From positions 2,046,001-2,110,000 of the forward strand of contig NZ_CP102286.1 in the NCBI RefSeq assembly GCF_025151215.1: DNA of 64,000 nucleotides, written 5' to 3'. The number at the start of each line of letters is the position of its first letter. Position 1 is the first letter of the stretch. Position numbers and translations under genes: made by a program. This document shows positions 43,523 through 52,249 of the stretch, one piece after another. This DNA comes from Parabacteroides merdae ATCC 43184. GTDB taxonomy: Bacteria; Bacteroidota; Bacteroidia; Bacteroidales; Tannerellaceae. The notes beneath the pieces were generated by a model. The model did no database searches. It saw nothing but the letters and a program-made list of their open reading frames with translations, and was not told the origin of the DNA.

Positions 43523-44230
43523 TCATTCCATCGGAACTTCCATCAAAAGTACGGTCGCATGTTTCAATACCTCTATGGCAATGCTGTCGGTGTCCCAGAA
43601 ACCGGCGCCGTCACGTTTGGAAAGGACTGTGTTGGCAACCTCCACTTCGCCTTCGATCACGAACAGGTAAACGCCGTTCTTCTTGCCATGCAGTTTGTAT
43701 TCCTTCACCAGTCCCGCATCCAACGTACCCATCGAGAACCAGGCATCCTGGTTGATGGAAGCCGGGGCGGAGCCGTCCGGCGCAATCATCACTCCCAACT
43801 CATTCTTCTTCAGAACGGGGCGGATATCATAGCTCTTATAATGAGGTGCTGTATTCTCCTCACGCGGGAACACCCAGATCTGGAGGAAATCCAGCTGCTC
43901 TTCACCGCTATCATTGAACTCGCTATGGAAAATCCCCGTACCTGCACTCATCACCTGGATATCGCCCGGAGTAATCACTTCGCTGTTCCGGATACTGTCG
44001 CCGTGACGCAAATATCCTTTCAACGGAATAGAGATGACTTCCATATTCTTATGTGGATGTGTATCGAAGCCCTCTCCCGGAGCGACAGAGTCGTCATTCA
44101 GGACCCGAAGCATGCCAAAATGTACTCGCTTCGGGTTGTAGTAATTGGCAAAACTAAAAGTGTGATGGGTCTTCAGCCATCCATGATTTGCATACCCGCG
44201 AGTATTGGCTTTATCCACTACTGTTTTCAT
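43523..44230 (-). CDS. Pirin-family cupin protein
   Basis: A 235-residue bicupin. The N-terminal pirin cupin carries the metal site in FDTHPHKNMEVIS (two His), followed by GTGIFHSEFN with the third His and an acidic ligand. The C-terminal cupin is less conserved, as usual. Some relatives act as quercetinases or redox sensors; the role here is unknown. The ATG at 44230 is chosen because AAAGGAGG lies 7-8 nt before it on the minus strand; an in-frame ATG 30 nt further upstream lacks this. Downstream, the 310-bp spacer up to the terminator shows no gene. Confidence 0.9.
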   Translation of the reverse strand: MKTVVDKANTRGYANHGWLKTHHTFSFANYYNPKRVHFGMLRVLNDDSVAPGEGFDTHPHKNMEVISIPLKGYLRHGDSIRNSEVITPGDIQVMSAGTGIFHSEFNDSGEEQLDFLQIWVFPREENTAPHYKSYDIRPVLKKNELGVMIAPDGSAPASINQDAWFSMGTLDAGLVKEYKLHGKKNGVYLFVIEGEVEVANTVLSKRDGAGFWDTDSIAIEVLKHATVLLMEVPME

Positions 44231-44406
44231 AAATAATCCTCCTTTGTTAATTTCATCCATATAACACTCCGGATTATGGAAAAGTTGCTGATACGGGCTG
44301 GCACCGATGTCCGGATATTCTTGACTTCCCCATACACGAAAGAGAGAAAATAGGCAAAAACATAATTTTCTTTAGTCTCGACAATACATGATACAAGAGA
44401 ATTGAG

Positions 44407-44414
44407 TACTTTTG
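44407..44414 (+). promoter_or_regulatory. -7 element of the IMP dehydrogenase gene
   Basis: TACTTTTG matches TAnnTTTG and predicts a start near 44421, 29 nt before the ATG. Confidence 0.5.
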
Positions 44415-44449
44415 TACCCTAATAAAATCATCCCGTAAATATAAACACT

Positions 44450-45943
44450 ATGGCAGTTTACTTAAACGATGTATCAAGAACATTCGGCGAATACTTGCTT
44501 ATTCCAGGTTTAACAACCAAACAATGTGTGCCAACCAACGTTTCGCTGAAAACTCCGCTTGTGAAACACAAAGTGGGCGAAAAGCCTGCGATCGAACTAA
44601 ACATTCCTTTTGTTTCAGCGATCATGCAATCCGTGTCCGGTCCCAAGTTGGCCATCGAACTGGCCCGCAACGGAGGACTGTCTTTCATCTTCGGTTCACA
44701 ACCTATCGACAGCCAAGCCGAAATGGTCCGGAAAGTAAAGAAGTTCAAAGCCGGTTTTGTAATCAGCGACTCCAATCTGACGCCCGAAAATACGTTGGCA
44801 GATGTAATCGCTCTGGTACAGCGCACCGAACACTCTACGATCGGTGTGACGGACGACGGTACTCCTAACGGTAAATTGCTGGGTATGGTGACCAGTCGCG
44901 ACTATCGTGCCGAAAAGGATTCTCCCGACAAGAAGGTGAAAGAATTCATGACTCCGTTCTCCAAACTGATCGTCGGCGAACTGGGCATGACATTGAGTGA
45001 AGCCAACCAGATCATCTGGGATCACAAACTGAACACGTTGCCGATCATCGACAAGGAACAGAACTTGCAATATTTCGTCTTCCGCAAAGACTACGACAGC
45101 CACCGCGACAATCCGAAAGAGTTGTCCGGCAGCGATAAGAAACTGCTCGTAGGCGCGGGGATCAACACACGCGACTATATGGAACGTGTTCCTGCGCTGG
45201 TTGAAGCGGGTGTCGATGTATTGTGTATCGACTCGTCCGATGGCTATTCCGAATGGCAGCAGGCAACACTGCAATGGATCAAGAAAAACTATGGTGACAA
45301 GGTGCTGGTCGGTGCCGGTAATGTTGTCGACAAGGAAGGTTTCGACTACCTGGTCGAAGCCGGAGCCGATTTCATCAAGGTGGGTATCGGTGGCGGTTCC
45401 ATCTGTATCACCCGTGAACAGAAGGGTATCGGCCGCGGACAGGCTACCGCATTGATCGACGTGGCACAGGCACGCGACGAATATATGAAAAAGACTGGTA
45501 TCTATGTGCCCATTTGCAGCGACGGCGGTCTGGTGCATGACTATCACATGGTTCTTGCTTTGGCGATGGGTGCGGACTTCCTGATGATGGGACGTTATTT
45601 CGCCCGCTTCGACGAATCTCCGACAAAGAAGATGAAGATCGGTAACAATTTCGTAAAGGAATACTGGGGCGAAGGTTCGAACCGCGCCAAGAACTGGCAG
45701 CGTTACGACATGGGCGGCAGCGAAGCACTTAAGTTCGAAGAAGGTGTCGACAGCTATGTTCCCTATGCCGGTAAGATGAAAGACAACCTCAACCTCACAC
45801 TGGGCAAAATAATCGCCACGATGTGCAGCTGCGGAGCTATCACCATTCCCGATTTGCAGAAGAACGCCAAAATCACATTGGTTTCCTCAACCAGTATCGT
45901 GGAAGGCGGAGCGCATGACGTGATCTTGAAGGAACAGAACTAA
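44450..45943 (+). CDS. guaB: IMP dehydrogenase, Tritrichomonas foetus-like type
   Basis: A 497-residue enzyme that oxidises IMP to XMP with NAD, the committed step of GMP synthesis. Catalytic Cys319 lies in [19 protein letters not shown], with D261 in CIDSSDGY and the R418-Y419 dyad in NWQRYDMGG. These residue numbers equal those known for the Tritrichomonas foetus enzyme (Cys319, Asp261, Arg418-Tyr419), and the sequence around Cys319 reads almost the same as I recall for the parasite. Two CBS modules occupy about residues 105-225. The C-terminus ends in [16 protein letters not shown], close to the eukaryote protein. The gene is monocistronic. Confidence 0.95.
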   Translation: MAVYLNDVSRTFGEYLLIPGLTTKQCVPTNVSLKTPLVKHKVGEKPAIELNIPFVSAIMQSVSGPKLAIELARNGGLSFIFGSQPIDSQAEMVRKVKKFKAGFVISDSNLTPENTLADVIALVQRTEHSTIGVTDDGTPNGKLLGMVTSRDYRAEKDSPDKKVKEFMTPFSKLIVGELGMTLSEANQIIWDHKLNTLPIIDKEQNLQYFVFRKDYDSHRDNPKELSGSDKKLLVGAGINTRDYMERVPALVEAGVDVLCIDSSDGYSEWQQATLQWIKKNYGDKVLVGAGNVVDKEGFDYLVEAGADFIKVGIGGGSICITREQKGIGRGQATALIDVAQARDEYMKKTGIYVPICSDGGLVHDYHMVLALAMGADFLMMGRYFARFDESPTKKMKIGNNFVKEYWGEGSNRAKNWQRYDMGGSEALKFEEGVDSYVPYAGKMKDNLNLTLGKIIATMCSCGAITIPDLQKNAKITLVSSTSIVEGGAHDVILKEQN

Positions 45944-45964
45944 AAAACAGACTATTTATTCATA

Positions 45965-46003
45965 AAAAAGAGAGTATCCGGTTTTTCCAGATACTCTCTT
46001 TTT
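45965..46003. terminator. Bidirectional terminator between guaB and the phosphodiesterase gene
   Basis: A 14-bp stem AAAAAGAGAGTATC / GATACTCTCTTTTT with an 11-nt loop between convergent genes. Confidence 0.85.
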
Positions 46004-46028
46004 ATTTAGGCTTACTTACGAATACTGT

Positions 46029-46976
46029 TTACTTGAATATAGAACTTAATACCTCCCCTGTCCAAGGTAAAGGTTTCTCCACATCAAACAAACGGAGGAT
46101 CGTAGCTGCCGTATTCACGGTATTATTGGGTTCCGTGATCTTGAACCCTTTGCGTATTCCGGGACCGGTGATCCCCCAGGGAACAATCATCTCATTCGTA
46201 CTGACTCCGCCATGTCCGTATTCAATACCTCCGTGATCCGTCAGGAACATAAAATGAGTGTCTTTATACAAGCCGTCCCGTTTCATCTTTTCAAGAAATT
46301 TCCCGATCTCGACATCCGCTTCTTCAATAGACTTGATATATTCCGGAGACATCCATTTATGTTTATGCCCGGCATGATCGGTATGCACGGAATAAAGGAA
46401 TACCAAAGTGGGATTACCTTCATTAGCCTTCAGAAAAGAAAATGCCTTTTCATAATTCGGGACATAAGCATCCTGTTCCAAATAGCTGACTTCATCCAAA
46501 TACTTCTTGTTATACGGATAGAACAGATTTATCCAGTTATAATAAAAAGCCGTCTTCATCTGCGGAACTGCATCCTTAAGGATTTTAAATACCGATGGAT
46601 AATAACCATCACTGTCCGTATGGATGGCAGGCAGCTTGAATTTGGATATTTCCCAACTGTTGTCAACAACTCCATGCTGTTCCGGACCACTTCCCGTCAA
46701 ATGGCTTGTCCAATTGGGCAAAGTCACCGAAGGCATAACCACCCGCGTATCAAGCGAAAGGGAACCATCAGCCAGCAAGGCTTCCAAATTCGGAGTTCTT
46801 GCTTTCAGAAATCCTTCCACACAGATACCATCGAGAGATATCAGGACTACACGCTTGGCTTTCGCTTTGCCAACCCCATCCGTCATAGCAGCAGCAGAAA
46901 CGGGAAGAGATGCCGAACCTAAAGCCAACGCACCTGCAAGCCCTTGCTTGAAAAATGTTCTTCTTGAATTTTTCAT
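46029..46976 (-). CDS. Alkaline-phosphatase-superfamily phosphodiesterase (ENPP type), exported
   Basis: A 315-residue protein. The N-terminus SRRTFFKQGLAGALALG resembles a Tat-type signal. The metal and nucleophile sites of nucleotide pyrophosphatase/phosphodiesterases appear in order: ISLDGI, MPSVTLPNWTSHLTG (nucleophile Thr in the TLPN context), VHTDHAGHKH and LTDHGGIEYGHGG. Family substrates include nucleotides, sugar-phosphate diesters and choline phospholipids such as sphingomyelin; the real one cannot be told. It overlaps the GH116 gene by 4 bp (ATGA), so they are translationally coupled and may act in one pathway. Confidence 0.88.
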   Translation of the reverse strand: MKNSRRTFFKQGLAGALALGSASLPVSAAAMTDGVGKAKAKRVVLISLDGICVEGFLKARTPNLEALLADGSLSLDTRVVMPSVTLPNWTSHLTGSGPEQHGVVDNSWEISKFKLPAIHTDSDGYYPSVFKILKDAVPQMKTAFYYNWINLFYPYNKKYLDEVSYLEQDAYVPNYEKAFSFLKANEGNPTLVFLYSVHTDHAGHKHKWMSPEYIKSIEEADVEIGKFLEKMKRDGLYKDTHFMFLTDHGGIEYGHGGVSTNEMIVPWGITGPGIRKGFKITEPNNTVNTAATILRLFDVEKPLPWTGEVLSSIFK

Positions 46977-49516
46977 GATAATTTTATTATACGATTTTCC
47001 CCTGAAGCAAGTCTGAAATTCTTCAACCGCTTCTCTTTATCTCCAATAACCAACTTGTCCAACTGTAAAGAACCTTTCAGGACTTCGATCGTAGCAGTAT
47101 CATCTGTAACGGTACAAGTACCCCAGGCATAACCGTTGCTCCAGAAATAACATCCCGGCCGATCCGTGAAATGCATCCGTCGATCCACTCCTGAATATTG
47201 GAAATCGCTCAACGCGATTACTGCCGCCCAACTTGCCATCGAACGGGCATAGTGATGTCCGCACTCCGCCTCACTGAACGGATTCCGCTTCGCCCCGTCA
47301 TGACGATCACGAATCGCACGGATGCAAGTCAAGGCCTCCTTTTCCATACCTTCGTATATCATGCCGACAGCGGCACAATATTCGAAACCGGTCATCACTT
47401 CGGCAAAGTAAGGGAAAGGGACTTCCAGACGTCCTTTCGGCCAGGAGGCCATCAGCAGGCCGGACTCATCTCCCATCACATACGAACGCATATTATTAAA
47501 GTGACGGCTGAAATCCTTCACATAATTATATTTCATGATACTTCCCAATGTCGTACGGATATGCTCCTTATCTCCCAGATATCCCAAACCGCATATATGG
47601 GCCATATACTGTCCGACCAGCTGATCGACCAGGCAACCTTTTCCCAATTGAAACGGCGGAACCTTCACGTCCGGATTCCGCATATCCAGATATTCAAATG
47701 TTTCGGGATCGGTTATCTTATGTTCATAATATTCCCCGTTAAACAGATTGGCATCCATCCAGGTGCTTCCCTGCCGGAATAAAGTATTGCATTTTTTGGC
47801 AAACGTCTTATCCTTCATGGCTAAAGCCATTTTCTCAGCCGCCTTTAAGGCTCCCATATACCAGAAGCCCATTTGAGGATTCGGGCCGAAATAGTTCACA
47901 TCCATCGTGTTATGCTGCAAACCTTCCATGACGCCGTCCTGATTGCCATCCCAACCTTTGTCGGTCCAGGCATAAGCAAGCACTTTCTTGACTTGCCCCC
48001 AATTCTTTTGCAGGAACTCATCGTCTCCCGACAACTGCCAATCCCGGTAAATCTTCATGACACATCCCATCTGGCCGTCCGCCGCAGCCGAATTTCCTTT
48101 CGCTGCTTCCGATAAAGGCAAGGAAGCCCGGAAATTCATCAGCCCATTTTCTTTCGTCACATAGTTGAATTCCACATCACGCATCGTCTTTGCCAATTCA
48201 CCGAAAAGAAACGGTGTCGCCACCTCGTAGTTCCAAACATGCGTGCAGCTGCCGGCACAAGAACCGAAACGATCCATCACGCCTTCCCATCCCATCAAAT
48301 GTCCGCTAGGTAAACGAAAGACCGTTTGCGAACGCAATGTTGCCAGATTAAACAAAGCAGCCTCTTTGACAACATCAGGATAAGTCGATTTCAGGAAGGC
48401 ATGCACAAAAGAGAGCGTCTGCCTTTCCATTTCCGGAATCTGAGGTACGATTGCCTCGGCCGCTTCCCAGGCATCCGGGAACCGAGTGCTGTAATAGTTC
48501 CCGACAATTGTTTCCGACCAAGCTTTCCGGTTCGGGAAATTCCAAGTCAGGTAGAAAGTAAACGTTTCCGTACTGCCAGGTCCAACTGTCTTCTTTACCG
48601 CCAGCGAAGCCATCGGGTCTTCATCCTCCTGTCTGTCCCGCTCCGTCAGTTCGCCATCAGCACTAAAATCATCCCAAAAGTTAAGAATACCATTATTCCA
48701 ATTATCCGCCCGCGAAGAAGTCCGGTAGGTGACCCCTTCTACTGCCTGAGTGGTCAAGGCCACCGTTCCATAAGCCGGATCATTCTTATCTACCCCGTCC
48801 GAATATAGGTAGAGGCCTTGCAAGCCGTTCTTTTTACGAAACTGGTTTTTATTGTCTTTCGCGCCTGTCGGAATGTAATCTCCTTTCCAGTCCGTCCTGA
48901 ACTTACTGCCGTCCTTCCCGATAAAATTGCGCATCGAACCACAAACGGCTACCTCCAAAGGACGGTCGGTCGTATTTGTCACCTCATAAGCCAACACGGC
49001 AATCGGCATGCCACTGGCATCTGCGTCTCCCGGTACCAACGGATTGAATCCTTTGACCGTCACTTTCACCGGTAACTGCCGGTCGGAAAGATGCACTTGT
49101 CCGAACGGATAAGCCGCCTCGAAAGTAGCATCGGCAAAACGCGGCATACCGTGATGGTTCACCGGCCGCCCCTCATAATGCAAATACTCCTGCGGATATA
49201 AAGGACCTGCAAGCAGGGTAGTCATAGCCTCTCCCGTCTGCGGTTTTGCATAAATTGCAAAGAAAGGTGCATTATTGCCGGTCGTCACCGTACTATATTT
49301 CTTACCAGGAACATTCATAATCTCCCAATCCCGCAACTCTCCCCGGCCTCCCAAAGAGACCGTTCCGGTCCCGATTCCTCCCAAAGGCAATGCCACCTGG
49401 TAAAGATGCTCCCGGTCATATTGTTTCAGAACCGGCCATGTTTGCGGCTTCCATTCTTGGGAAAAGACGGCTCCAGAAACTAACATACAAATCGTTAATA
49501 GCTTTAATCTATTCAT
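46973..49516 (-). CDS. Glycoside hydrolase family 116 enzyme, secreted
   Basis: An 847-residue enzyme with signal peptide (cleavage near VFSQ, residue 20). The N-terminal beta domain (about 35-330) begins with the family signature ALPLGGIGTGTVSLGGRGEL. The catalytic (alpha/alpha)6 domain (about 370-770) contains THVWNYEVATPFLFGELAKTM, QHNTMDVNYFGPNPQMGFWY and DESGLLMASWPKGR, all characteristic of GH116. Known activities are beta-glucosidase, beta-xylosidase, N-acetylglucosaminidase and glucosylceramidase (animal GBA2). It leads the two-gene unit with the phosphodiesterase, 570 bp away from the GH43/SusCD block. Confidence 0.9.
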   Translation of the reverse strand: MNRLKLLTICMLVSGAVFSQEWKPQTWPVLKQYDREHLYQVALPLGGIGTGTVSLGGRGELRDWEIMNVPGKKYSTVTTGNNAPFFAIYAKPQTGEAMTTLLAGPLYPQEYLHYEGRPVNHHGMPRFADATFEAAYPFGQVHLSDRQLPVKVTVKGFNPLVPGDADASGMPIAVLAYEVTNTTDRPLEVAVCGSMRNFIGKDGSKFRTDWKGDYIPTGAKDNKNQFRKKNGLQGLYLYSDGVDKNDPAYGTVALTTQAVEGVTYRTSSRADNWNNGILNFWDDFSADGELTERDRQEDEDPMASLAVKKTVGPGSTETFTFYLTWNFPNRKAWSETIVGNYYSTRFPDAWEAAEAIVPQIPEMERQTLSFVHAFLKSTYPDVVKEAALFNLATLRSQTVFRLPSGHLMGWEGVMDRFGSCAGSCTHVWNYEVATPFLFGELAKTMRDVEFNYVTKENGLMNFRASLPLSEAAKGNSAAADGQMGCVMKIYRDWQLSGDDEFLQKNWGQVKKVLAYAWTDKGWDGNQDGVMEGLQHNTMDVNYFGPNPQMGFWYMGALKAAEKMALAMKDKTFAKKCNTLFRQGSTWMDANLFNGEYYEHKITDPETFEYLDMRNPDVKVPPFQLGKGCLVDQLVGQYMAHICGLGYLGDKEHIRTTLGSIMKYNYVKDFSRHFNNMRSYVMGDESGLLMASWPKGRLEVPFPYFAEVMTGFEYCAAVGMIYEGMEKEALTCIRAIRDRHDGAKRNPFSEAECGHHYARSMASWAAVIALSDFQYSGVDRRMHFTDRPGCYFWSNGYAWGTCTVTDDTATIEVLKGSLQLDKLVIGDKEKRLKNFRLASGENRIIKLS

Positions 49517-50086
49517 AACTCCAAAATTAGTTCAAGGCATACAATGCTCAAAGGGCTAATATACTTAAATATTATCCATTTCGGCCTTTTTGAAAGAAAA
49601 AGATATCCGATATACCCATATTTGCTTCGGAGAGTTATAATCTTGAAAGGTTCAAAACTTTGCCATAAAAAAGAGGATAAGCTATGTTAGCAAAACAAAC
49701 AACAACCCTTATTGGGACGTTTTACTGTTTGGATTGAAAACCCAAGCAATCCGTGTCTGACATTTTTCTCTTTTATACCCGAATTAATAAGCAACCAGCA
49801 AAACGAGCACAGCAGGAAATCGAAAAACAAAATCCCTTTATGCTCAAAAAACAGAATATCCTAACATTGTGGAAAAGCTGAACTCCCGGAGAATTGCCTA
49901 TAGTAAACGAATGTGTTTTGTTGTTAACGAAACAATGTTATACAATAACTCCCTTCCCAGATCAGGATAAGAAGGGAATTATAACCCGGATTTTGCATCA
50001 ATTGCATTAGGATGGCTAACCTTATGCATTAGCCATCCTAACTCATAGGGTTAGCACTTGTAAAGCGATGCCTTACTTTCTATACC
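49517..50086. other. 570-bp intergenic region before the GH116 gene, with overlapping hairpins
   Basis: No gene is apparent. The part next to the GH43 gene (50007-50055) can form two mutually exclusive hairpins. A short stem TCCCTTC / GAAGGGA lies at 49950-49978. The portion next to GH116 is AT-rich and presumably holds its promoter, which I cannot define. Confidence 0.6.
50007..50055. repeat. Two competing hairpins downstream of the GH43 gene
   Basis: Hairpin 1 pairs TTAGGATGGCTAA (50007-50019) with TTAGCCATCCTAA (50029-50041), a perfect 13 bp. Hairpin 2 pairs GCTAACCTTATG (50015-50026) with CATAGGGTTAGC (50044-50055), 11 of 12. They share 50015-50019 and cannot coexist. Confidence 0.7.
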
Positions 50087-51082
50087 TTATTTACCGGATG
50101 GCAGCCTGTCTACCACCATCGGACGGACAATATTTCCTCCTAACGAAACAATACTATCCTTGACAAACATATCTACGACAAACGAATTGCGAGGATGTAT
50201 CTCAGACTCACTTTTGTGCGCATGGAAAACATAGCGCATCTTACCTTCCATATCAACAAAAGGAGCACCGTGACCGACGCCAACTAGCCCATCGCACTTA
50301 TGCAACACGGGATTGCCTTCGTACTTTTTCCACGGGCCGAAAGGCGAATCCGATGTGGCAAAGCCTACCGCATAGTCCTGGCTTGTATAGCCGTTTGCCG
50401 AATAAATCAGATAATAGACGCCATTCTGTTTAAAGACGGAAGGACCTTCCACTACTTTGGGAAGAACCAATTCCCACGGTTCTTCGGCCTTGAAACATTG
50501 TGTCAATGTTTCTTCCTTGATCTCTTTCAGGTTCTCTTTCAGCTCTGCGCACCAGATGACATTGCCGTCGTTGAAACGAACGAAATATAGATAGGCTTTT
50601 CCGTCTTCGTCAAAAAAGACGGAAGTATCGATGCTCTTTTCCTCGCGGATCGGCTTATGCTCGTCCTGCTTGAACGGACCCAAAGGAGAATCTGCCGTAG
50701 CAACACAAATATGCTCTTCCGTCGAATAGAACATGTAGAACTTCTTATCTTTTTCAACATAATAGACTTCCGGCGCCCAGAACATCGATTCGCCGTACGA
50801 GTTCGCATGGCTAAGCGACAAAGCCGAGGCACGTTCCCAGTATTCGAGGTCTTTGGAGTAATAGACGTCAAAACCGGTTCCGACATTCGTCCCGTAAATA
50901 TAGTAGAGGCTGTCATGTACCAAGATGTAAGGATCAGCCAGAGGGACCGTCTTGGACAAGACAGTTACCGGCTTTTCTTCTTCTACTTTTCCTTCTTCCT
51001 TTTTATCGGATTCGGAATCCGAACAACTCATGCAAAAACAAAGGGAGAACGAAAACAATAAAGTAATCCATTTCTTATTCAT
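50087..51082 (-). CDS. GH43 glycoside hydrolase lipoprotein
   Basis: A 331-residue lipoprotein with lipobox CMSC (Cys20 or nearby). The five-bladed GH43 propeller shows the catalytic base Asp in LADPYILV, the pKa-modulating Asp in KSIDTSVFFDEDG and the acid Glu in VVEGPSVFKQNG. Usual activities are alpha-L-arabinofuranosidase, arabinanase or beta-xylosidase. It is last in the SusC-SusD-GH43-GH43 transcript, 16 bp after the other GH43. No carbohydrate-binding module is attached. Confidence 0.9.
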   Translation of the reverse strand: MNKKWITLLFSFSLCFCMSCSDSESDKKEEGKVEEEKPVTVLSKTVPLADPYILVHDSLYYIYGTNVGTGFDVYYSKDLEYWERASALSLSHANSYGESMFWAPEVYYVEKDKKFYMFYSTEEHICVATADSPLGPFKQDEHKPIREEKSIDTSVFFDEDGKAYLYFVRFNDGNVIWCAELKENLKEIKEETLTQCFKAEEPWELVLPKVVEGPSVFKQNGVYYLIYSANGYTSQDYAVGFATSDSPFGPWKKYEGNPVLHKCDGLVGVGHGAPFVDMEGKMRYVFHAHKSESEIHPRNSFVVDMFVKDSIVSLGGNIVRPMVVDRLPSGK

Positions 51083-51098
51083 AAAATCATCAGTTTAA

Positions 51099-52163
51099 TT
51101 ATTTAATAACAGGACGAAACGCACCGTAAGAAGGCTCCAATTTATCAACGTAAGGCCAGCCGTCTTCATCCCACAAAATGCGGTCCAACAAAACTTGCCG
51201 TTGCGCATCCAAACGTTCCAGTTCAAAAGCATGGTAAAGCATCCACGTGTTCTTTTCGTCATCTTCGAGAAGGGTGGAATTGTGGCCGGTCCCAACAAAG
51301 CGGTCATTCTTATGCAGGATTACTTCATGCTTGTTATCCAACATTTGTCCTCCCTGTTTATCGACATACGGGCCGAAAAGGTCTTTCGAACGCGCCACAA
51401 CTGTGGTGTAGGTGCTTTTCTGTCCTTCGCAACAAGAGCCGATAGAGCCGATGAGGTAGTAGTACCCGTCGCGTTTCCACAGGTTGATTCCTTCGTAAGC
51501 GTTGCCAGCGATCTGGCGTTTGGTGTCAAGTTTAGGCGTGATCATCACATCATCTGTCACATCCAGTTCCATGATATAAATTCCGAAGAAGCTCCCCCAA
51601 AGCATATAATACTTGCCGTCTTCCTCATAGAAATACTGGTCGATGGAGTTCTCTACATTCACTTCACGGCTGTCAAATACTTTGCCTTTCGGTGTGAACG
51701 GACCTTCGGGAGAATCGGAAACGGCATAACCAACGGTGCTAACCCAATGATTGCCCCATTGCGCCAAAGAATAGAAAAGAACATATTTGCCTTTCACATA
51801 GCGAATCTCCGGGGCCCAAAGATGAGCACGTTCTTTGACATCCTTGTTGTCGGGCAAGAAGTCTGGACGAGTCTCATCAGTGAAGGCAGTTCCTATCTCT
51901 TCCCATTTCACCATATCTCTTGATCGAAAAATCGGCAAGTTACGGATATCTTCAGTCGCATATAAATAAAAATAACCATCTTTTGCTCGCATGGCAGTCG
52001 GATCAGGTGCAGCAATCCGTATCACCGGATTATGATAAGCTAGTTGTGAATCATCAACTTTCGGAATATCCTGCCCATCCGAATTTCCAGTATTACCATT
52101 TCCACTACAAGCAGTGCAATAAATAGCACAAGACAACAAGAAAAATTTTTTTACATTCTTCAT
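51099..52163 (-). CDS. GH43 glycoside hydrolase lipoprotein (arabinanase-like)
   Basis: A 354-residue lipoprotein with lipobox CTAC (Cys19). The three GH43 acidic residues are in AAPDPTAMR (base), NSIDQYFYEEDG and NAYEGINLWK (acid). The HLWAPEIRYVKGKYVLFYSLAQWG segment and GTGHNSTLLEDDE fit endo-arabinanase-like GH43 members more than xylosidases. With the second GH43 in the same operon, an arabinose-containing glycan is the most likely substrate of the locus. It is preceded by SusD after 86 bp. Confidence 0.9.
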   Translation of the reverse strand: MKNVKKFFLLSCAIYCTACSGNGNTGNSDGQDIPKVDDSQLAYHNPVIRIAAPDPTAMRAKDGYFYLYATEDIRNLPIFRSRDMVKWEEIGTAFTDETRPDFLPDNKDVKERAHLWAPEIRYVKGKYVLFYSLAQWGNHWVSTVGYAVSDSPEGPFTPKGKVFDSREVNVENSIDQYFYEEDGKYYMLWGSFFGIYIMELDVTDDVMITPKLDTKRQIAGNAYEGINLWKRDGYYYLIGSIGSCCEGQKSTYTTVVARSKDLFGPYVDKQGGQMLDNKHEVILHKNDRFVGTGHNSTLLEDDEKNTWMLYHAFELERLDAQRQVLLDRILWDEDGWPYVDKLEPSYGAFRPVIK

Positions 52164-52249
52164 TTTCTATCTATTTTTATGAAGAAGCTATTACAATAGT
52201 ACATATCAAAAATATAAACTTTTGCAACAGCTTCTTCTTTACAAAATCA

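Noticed and set aside
44298..44312. TGGCACC word upstream of guaB as a sigma-54 site
   Set aside because: No TTGC at the required distance; a TAnnTTTG element is better placed.
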